This document shows, piece after piece, positions 57,590 to 64,000 of a stretch of 64,000 nt of DNA (positions are counted from its first letter, which is position 1; every line of letters begins with the position of its first letter). A program made the translations under genes and the position numbers. Source of the DNA: Bemisia tabaci (lineage: Eukaryota > Arthropoda > Insecta > Hemiptera > Aleyrodidae). The notes under the pieces were generated by a model. That model ran no database searches. It was given only the letters and a program-made list of their open reading frames with translations, and was not told the DNA's origin. The stretch is taken from the NCBI RefSeq assembly GCF_918797505.1, contig NC_092801.1:37006517-37070516 (forward strand), given 5' to 3'.

Positions 57590-57990
57590 TCCCCCCCCCC
57601 CCTCCCACTACCATCTTAAGAGATGAGAGTGGCGGTGATGTTATCCTCTTCTTGAACCAAGCTCGCTGACTAGCTGAGCCGACGCCATTTTCTTTAGTCA
57701 GTACTTTGCTTCGCTCTTGGCCAGTCGACGATCTTGGTTCCGCTCGACTCTTCCATCTTTTCTGTTCTTTCGCCAATGTAGTTTCCTCTTTTCCAGTTTC
57801 CATACAGATCTTAAGGATCTGTTTCCTTGTTTGTAGTGCTTGTCACCTGCTATGTTGAGTAAATAAATTATTTTTTCCTTCTCCGCAAGCTCGCCTTTTC
57901 ATTTTTGCTACCTCACCTCACCAGAGCCTATCGGCTGCTCTTTGGGGCTTTTTCTCTTTTGAGGCCTTAAGCCGTTTGTCAGCTTCTCTT
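57590..57990. other. GC-richer stretch in dynein intron, possibly an LTR fragment
   Basis: A C-run (57592-57602) is followed by about 350 bp of higher-GC sequence with 'gttgagtaaataaattattt', a layout seen in LTR poly(A) regions, but no paired LTR, TG...CA ends or duplication could be found. Weak call. Confidence 0.25.
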
Positions 57991-58046
57991 GTTTCAAGTT
58001 CAGAAAAAAAAATAGAAATGATGCTAAATGCAGAAACATCACTTAC

Positions 58047-58206
58047 TCGAATATGTGGTGCCTTCCTCACACCCTAGTACAAAATTGTTTATATCATTAT
58101 ACAGGAAATCATGGCACAACACGGTGACTGGTTTAGACATCTTATTATTCATAAGGACTAGTGATTCTTGAGGTTGAGACAACATGTCCAGGCTCCACGA
58201 GCAGAC
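58047..58206 (-). CDS. sw: Dynein intermediate chain exon: WD40 blade 4
   Basis: Follows DGK in phase 0 with VCSWSLDMLSQPQESLVLMN, then MSKPVTVLCHDFLYNDINNF and VLGCEEGTTYS. It ends in phase 1 before GTAAGT. The CSWSLDMLS.PQ motif is diagnostic. The segment after it is less like known members than the preceding exon. Confidence 0.88.
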
Positions 58207-58809
58207 CTTGAAAAAAAAAAGTAAATATAATATTTACTGTTAGCGGATACAACAAACCTCCTGTTTTTGATACCAGGATGGCTAGAGAAGTCCAAAAACA
58301 AAAGTAAGGCACTTTTAAAATGACATTATACGACCATTTCTTGCAGAAAAATTATGATCGCAAGGCTAATAAGATGCAGAAGCTGCGACAACCGAAGCAT
58401 CTTGTGGGCATAAACTGGCCATCTGAAGGAGAATTTTGATGAAAAAATTGCGTGATGAAACAAAAAGATGTCACTTTTCCAGGACATTCATTTAATTATA
58501 CAACCAAAATTAATATGTGACACTATTATATGACATTACATGGTTATACAACCTGTAGACACCCTGGATGCGAACGAAAAAAAGGTTACCAGCAATAAAT
58601 ATTTGATAGATGACAACTTGATCTGAATTGTTTTTGACGGACGAATCTTTTTTTTTTTTCTTTAAAAAAACAGATTTGCTTAATTTTTCTGATGATTTAA
58701 ACTATTTGATTTTTACTTTAGAAACGAAGTAAGTTTACACAGTGAAAACCACTCAAAATATGAACTTGAGAGACAGACATACAGAAGGTTAGAAATTAAC
58801 ATTAATTAC

Positions 58810-59002
58810 CTTGCCATCAGTTGAGATACTAATAAGGTTGTGCGCATTCTGCGTTCCAATCACACTCAAACAGTAGACTGGATGAGTATGCGCGGCTGCA
58901 GAAAGTGGCGTGCGCTGCACTGGTGATCGTTTTTGGACACGATTATCCCAGAGGACGACCTGGCCAGAGTATGTGCCGCCAAAGATAAGGCTCGGGTGAA
59001 AC
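58810..59002 (-). CDS. sw: Dynein intermediate chain exon: WD40 blades 2-3
   Basis: The exon lies between ccttgcAG and GTAATT. It translates as [60 protein letters not shown] and STDGK. This is the most conserved stretch of the family and the strongest single piece of evidence for the identification. It was not apparent as a long ORF and was recovered from the frame. Confidence 0.9.
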
Positions 59003-59447
59003 CTGCAAGGATGAGTTAATAATTAGGAATTAATCAGTAGCCTTTAATGCTAATTTAAAGTTTGAAAATTTTTGGATTTTTATTTATTTTCTCTCGAGTT
59101 TCTTGGATGATTTTGAGTAAGGGATGTTGATTATTCTTTAGGAGATGGTAGGAATTTTCAGGAGGGGCATTGCAGAACCAACTTCAATTTTTTCTCTTCG
59201 GGCTGAGATTGGTTAGATGGTCTTCAACTGGATCTGCAAGACTGTCCTGGTTTGGTTTAGTTTAAAATTATGGCAAGAAAGCGGGCTTTATGTACATATT
59301 GATAGTTATTTGACTATCCTATTTTTTTGTAAAGTAGTATATCAATTTGTTTCCTCTTGCTGTACTATTAAAAAGTTTCATTTACTTTTTTTGCTCTCTT
59401 GTAGATTGAGTTTTACCCATATGTTGTTAAACATATAAATAACGGTG

Positions 59448-59690
59448 GTGAAACTGCAGTAATGCGTTTCTCTGTTTGCAGCATTGCAGACTTCCTATCG
59501 TAATTCATTTTTCACATGGAAAATTACTGAGCGTCATTTTGTGAAAGTTTCAATGATTTATCTTCTCTTTGTACAGAAAAGCCTGTGAAAACTTCAAGCC
59601 TTGACGTTAGTTTGATCTCCTTCTAAAAAATAAAATAGTACCTAAGATATCAAAACGCCGAAACCAAGATACACGTTTTTGTAGTTTCAC
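59448..59690. mobile_element. Diverged copy of the 56281-56535 element
   Basis: Shares 'ggtgaaact', 'gcattgcagacttcctatcg'-like sequence, 'gtgaaaacttcaag' and the terminal 'gtagtttcac'. Lies in the dynein intron between exons 58810-59002 and 59788-60042. Confidence 0.55.
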
Positions 59691-59787
59691 TTTTAATAAA
59701 TGAATAGATAAAATTTCAAAATATTCGCCCAGCCCTAGTTTTTGATAATTTTTTCGTTACAGGATAGTAGACCGTGAGATGTCTTAC

Positions 59788-60042
59788 CTAGCAAAAGTTG
59801 CCGACAGGACAGCTGATTGACAGTGAAAGACATACTCCGGCGTCTGCTTTTTGAACTTGGTGTTCCAAACGAGACAGACACCATCTGGATCATGAGTAGA
59901 GTCTACATTGCGGTAATACGAAGCAACCATGAGTTCTGGGAACTGCGGTGACCAGTCCATTGACGTTACTAGTTGGTTTTTAGTCCATCGCTCATCTACA
60001 AATGTCCGAACCGGCGATAGCATTTTCTTTGCTTTTTCCTCA
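59788..60042 (-). CDS. sw: Dynein intermediate chain exon: WD40 blade 1-2
   Basis: This 255-base exon begins [19 protein letters not shown], followed by [31 protein letters not shown] and [18 protein letters not shown]. It lies between ttgattttAG and GTAAGAC and ends in phase 2. DERW and DPDGV are family hallmarks. VRTFVDERW replaces the usual LNR.F(Y/F)DERW, and YYRNVDST replaces the usual acidic YNNNEE-type loop. Confidence 0.9.
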
Positions 60043-60686
60043 CTAAAATCAAATACAAATGAATAATGGATGATTTTTAAAAGTAAAATAGCCATTTATC
60101 AGAGACAAATACCTACATGAAAATAAAGAAGTTTTTTTCAAAGGAAAGATGAAGGTGGCCTTAAAATATGTTTCCTTCCTTTGTTCTAAGCTAGTGTATG
60201 GAGGCTTCTTCTTTATAAGCTGAGCAGATATATTCAAGCTCACCGTTCAAACACTTTGGAATTCATATAAAATAATTTACAATTTTTAAATCTTTGTACT
60301 GCAAGAGCACCACGGACAAAAAACAACAAACGGCGTCTCTTTTCATACTGGCATATTTGACTATTCTCTGCCTCCGAGTTGATAAGTTTTAATTCATACT
60401 CTTTCACGCATTTTTGGACAAGCTGTGCCCTTTAATGGAAAAATTATGAGCATTTTCAAATATTTTTCGTCCATGTTTCAGAACTCAAGTAATGTCAAAT
60501 TCAAAAAGAAGGTTGGTAAAAAAAAAAAAAAAAACAAAAATATGCAAGCTTCCTCAAGTTTCTACAAAAAATTAAGCTGAACCCATTACTGATCTGATCT
60601 CAGAGGCAGACCTCGACCAGAGAACTCTTGAACAGAGGACATGAAAAAAAATTAAACAACCGAAACAAAAGTAAATAAGGCTGTAC

Positions 60687-60843
60687 CCTCTATCTTCACT
60701 ATCCAATAATCCAGCGTAATCCATGTAAATATCGACAGACTCAGAAAGAGCGCGTTCCACTATTCGACCCGCTCTGTCCATGAACTTCTGGAAGTCCGGT
60801 GACAGGATGATAGTCATCTTTTCTTCTTCACTAAGATCCCTCG
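60687..60843 (-). CDS. sw: Dynein intermediate chain exon: roadblock (LC7)-binding helices
   Basis: Acceptor tttctttctAG. Joined to the previous exon it reads KKPPRDLSEEEKMTII, then LSPDFQKFMDRAGRIVERAL and SESVDIYMDYAG, the conserved segment that binds roadblock-type light chains. It ends AGA GG before GTACAG, a donor weaker than the GTAAG type used elsewhere in this gene, but the phase fits the next exon exactly (SEDRG-EEKAKK). Confidence 0.88.
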
Positions 60844-61098
60844 CTAGAAAGAAAAAAAGAAGAAAAAAATCAAAATTAATACTGGCATTTCAAACAGAGA
60901 GAAGTCTATGACATTAAAACAGACATTAACGAAGACAATGGATTTTCATTTAAAAATTTTTCGATTCGAAGATCAAATGGCTTGTTTTAAACCATTCTAT
61001 GAAAAAGTTTCATCTTGAGAACCAACTTATTTTCTATATCAAGATTTTTCTTTGTTATGGTTAGTTCATCTATCTTTGGTAGTTTAATAGGACTATCC

Positions 61099-63195
61099 AA
61101 AAAACAAGCAGTGAACTCCAACACGATGTGTTGATAAGGCGCGTCATTAACTCGCAAATTTCAACCCCTTTAGTTTTCATTTACAGAGATTTCAAAAAAG
61201 GCAAGCAGCACAACAAGAGAATTCACGATCCAACACTGCAAGGTCAACGACGCACCTTGACGAGACCGTGTATTGTGAATCTAGAAAGCTATTCGAACAA
61301 ATTTAAGTTTTTTGATCTGCCTCAAGCAAAATCTTATCAGATTCTTGAAGAAAAGTGCTACGGAAAAATTTAAGCGAAGAAAGGAAAAATTCTGTCGAAC
61401 TCCTAGAAGATAAAGTCGATTTAAAGGTATTTTGGGGCTAAAATACCCAAATCACCGGTATTATAAATCCCGTTATATTATTGAAAAGAAATTGACTCGA
61501 TATAAATGCAATTGTATTAAATATGTCTTGATTTTGTTATTTTAAACGTCTTTTCATGCAAAGAAGCTCAACCATGTCCATGCTTTATTCATTCATGAAT
61601 TGAAAGTAAGCAATCCACATCCCGAAAATCTACCGATTTGCCGTAAAAAATCGCAGAAACTTGATATACCAGGTCGATGTACCCACTCTTTGAATTTACC
61701 AATCAATTTAGTGAGTGCACGTATGTGAAATTCAAAATGCTATAGTCATTTTGGGTGCATTCATTTTTCATGAAACAATTGTAAGTAATTTCAATCCCGA
61801 AAAACCATAAATTTTCCGTATAAAATCGAAAAAATCAAAATATGTCGACTCCCTGACGTGAAAATTAAATTCTACGTGTGAAAATACTTATGTATCGATA
61901 TGCTGAACAGAATGCCCGCCTCTCCTCGTAATTTACAAACCGTTCCTATACTCATCTCAAAATTTTTCTCAGAGCTTTGTGTTATTATCAGCTTCCATTT
62001 AAACCCCGGTTTGATGGCCGAATCGGCTGCCCAAAAAGCAAGCCATTTTTGAAGGGCTCTATGAGAAATTCGTGATATTATCAGCTCTCAGGAAATCACC
62101 CCATGGGTAAAATTGCTGGTATAAATTTTCGAGTGCTTAAAATAATCGTATTCAAGAAACTAAGGCATTAAACTATGGAGTCAATTTCGTTTTAATAATA
62201 TAACGGGATTTACTTGTCTTCAGGTCAAAACTCATACAAGGAAGCCCCTTGCAAGAGGCTAATTTTTTGTAATTTCACTCAATTTTTTCTCCTTTTTATA
62301 ATTGAATTGCTTGTCACATTCTGAGGTCAATCATATTAAATTGTAATTTATACATTTCTTTTTTTCCCCCTTCATTTTATTTTTTGTTTGGAGAAGTTTT
62401 GTTGATTTCTTCGGATTTCGAATACTGTAACTTCTCTTCTATTTGGCCGATTTTTATGAATGAGACCTCTTTTAATTCGTGTTTTAACGGAGAGTAAGGA
62501 AAAAATTGCTAAAAACTCGCGAAACAATTTTTTTGAAAATTGGACGAATCCTAGCGTGACGGTGAAATGGTTAATGAAGCGTAAGTAATTGGGCGAGGGG
62601 CTGAGGATCCCGGCCTCGCTTGGCGACCGTCATTAGCTATTGTTCGTCGAGACGCCGACGCAGTGATCAGGAGCGTGGGGAAGAGAGGGGTAAGTGGATT
62701 CCTGTATGAGCCACGTTTAGCTAATGGTCTAATGAGTCTCGAGGCTCATCACAGATTGCACTTACACAGATTGCACTATCAGAGCACGGGTACCAACTTT
62801 TGAAAAGTATAACCGAGGTTACAGATCTGTCAAAGCAACGTTTTGAACAAAACGGAGGAGTTAAATTCTCATTCCGAGAGTGCCGACCTGCTCAGCCATC
62901 CTCGAATCAGTTCGCTTGATTCTGCTTATATATGCATATTTTAAATCAGCGCGTCGCATTCTTAGGCTTTTTTTAAAAAAACCAAGTAACGTAGACTCTT
63001 GGTATTCACTGCACATAAACTAGGAGCCCCAGAATGAGAAACAACTTTAAATCATAATTATTGACGGATAAATAAACTTTTTACACGCTTTGGAAAATCT
63101 CAGAAGTTCGCGGTAGTCACTTTTCGGTAAGGAACTAAGGGACTCGGTTATTGTATCGAGCAGGGTTCGAAACGATCGCAAAGGCGGTATACTAC
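61099..63195 (+). mobile_element. Non-coding 2.1-2.4 kb dispersed element, copy 3 (in dynein intron)
   Basis: Same orientation as copy 1. Lacks a few hundred bases corresponding to about 30790-31010 of copy 1 (junction near 62215), and the last bases of the right end. Lies in the intron between dynein exons 60687-60843 and 63807-63986. Confidence 0.75.
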
Positions 63196-63806
63196 TATCA
63201 GTCTTCTTTGTCTATCACTTTGTATACCAATTTCAACAATCAGCCTACACATAAGGAATCACTGAACATTCTCAGAATGGAGAATTTGCATGCACATTTT
63301 TCATTTCTTCATCTGAAAGTGCTTAAAGAGCTAATGTCAGGGTATTTTTTGTAATTTTTCTCTGATATGCGAAATAGTGTAAAAATAGATTTAAAAGTGA
63401 GAAAATGCACTGCCTAGTGATGTCATCTGGCGGCACTTCCCATTGAAACACATGTATTTTAGCAGATTAGATCATTTTGTCATATCTTCTCCAATAATTG
63501 TTCAATTCATGAACCAAGGGTATCTTCATGTTTAGTTCACTCAGTAGTTTCCACTTGAATACGAAATTCATCAAATTTCAGACACCTGCAAATTCTCTAT
63601 TAAGAACTTTGTCAGGCGCCAGCGACAGTATCGACATTGAGTTAACCAAGTCAAAATGATCGAAGAAAAACCAAGCTCACTACCAACTTTAGTTTCTTGG
63701 GAAATGCAGCATTGCCATAAGAGAAAATTATCTCTGTCATGGATAACTTTTAGCGTATTTGACAGAGTCAGTGAAGAAAACTAGAGATACACTGAGGGGA
63801 ACTTAC

Positions 63807-63986
63807 GAGGTTTCTTCTCCTTCTCTTTCTTCTCCTCCGTCTCGAGGGATGTGACAGCCGGCTGAACATCCTTCACCTGCGGCAGACCATGGGGCAGTAT
63901 TCCTGGCGGGAGTTTCGAATGGAATCCATCCAAGTGGGGCCCCAACGAGTTTTCTTCATCTTCCGCTTCGTCATAAGTCAAAACTA
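63807..63986 (-). CDS. sw: Dynein intermediate chain exon: linker before roadblock site
   Basis: The exon reads VLTYDEAEDEENSLGPHL, then SKLPPGILPHGLPQVKDV and a lysine/glutamate run ending EKEKKP. It ends in phase 1 (C) before GTAAGT. It matches the family linker (SKLPPGYLTHGLPTVKDVAP in flies). Two AGs just upstream allow starts at 63983 or 63986 (same frame). The choice is not resolved. Confidence 0.85.
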
Positions 63987-64000
63987 CTTGGTAAATAAAT

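Larger units (their letters stand above)
50391..63986 (-). other. sw: Gene span: cytoplasmic dynein 1 intermediate chain (3' eight coding exons)
   Basis: Exons in transcript order are 63986-63807, 60843-60687, 60042-59788, 59002-58810, 58206-58047, 55701-55541, 52135-51967 and 50641-50391. All junctions have AG and GT, all phases match, and together they give about 507 residues to the stop. The product is the cargo-side scaffold of the dynein motor. The window shows the roadblock-binding helix region and the whole WD40 propeller that binds the heavy chain. The N-terminal coiled coil (dynactin p150 site) and the LC8/Tctex sites lie beyond the right edge. Diagnostic stretches include [33 protein letters not shown] and [11 protein letters not shown]. 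The name follows Drosophila short wing. Several normally constant positions differ, so a duplicated paralog cannot be excluded. Confidence 0.9.

Noticed and set aside
57540..57803. 87-codon minus-strand ORF and possible solo LTR
   Set aside because: The ORF includes a G/C run and has no domain. For the LTR, no second LTR, terminal dinucleotides or duplication could be seen, so it is kept only as a weak note.

Overview
The window is animal nuclear DNA, almost certainly from an insect: genes with introns and GT-AG junctions, AT-rich long introns, many small non-autonomous DNA transposons, and an insect-type divergent ionotropic receptor family. Several repeat families (for example foldbacks starting CTGCCGTGCTAAGG) remind me of whitefly (Bemisia) sequence. 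That is an impression from memory, so I give only 'insect, probably hemipteran' as a working identification. No bacterial, viral, rRNA, tRNA or CRISPR features were recognised.

Three protein-coding loci can be supported. (1) A class A (rhodopsin-like) GPCR on the + strand covers about 2.6-38.7 kb. Four exons are visible (2579-2899, 24193-24321, 32398-32523, 38402-38704), all joined in phase 0 and encoding TM4 to the C-terminus. TM1-TM3 must lie left of the window. (2) Two intronless ionotropic-receptor-like genes of 779 and 780 codons (5663-8002 and 15137-17479) lie on the minus strand inside the 21-kb first visible GPCR intron. They are a tandem segmental duplication with flanks that still align. 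(3) On the minus strand, about 50.4-64.0 kb holds the last eight coding exons of a cytoplasmic dynein 1 intermediate chain gene (short wing/DYNC1I family). Every junction joins in frame. The N-terminal dynactin-binding part lies beyond the right edge.

The rest is introns and one 11.7-kb intergenic gap (38.7-50.4 kb), filled with repeats. Mechanistic signatures can be read directly for several: hAT-like elements with 8-bp target duplications, an element flanked by TTAA, an element flanked by TA, a foldback family with 4-bp A/T target sites, a retroposed SINE-like insert with a 13-bp duplication, and many nested foldbacks. Paralogous empty sites from the IR duplication, or from sibling repeats, confirm several insertions.

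Two large inverted-repeat pairs stand out. Arms of about 1.4 kb (25.8-27.2 and 34.4-35.8 kb) flank the TM7 exon of the GPCR. Arms of about 2.1-2.4 kb (52.3-54.7 and 61.1-63.2 kb) flank five dynein exons. Both are arranged so that the pre-mRNA could fold into long double-stranded RNA around internal exons.
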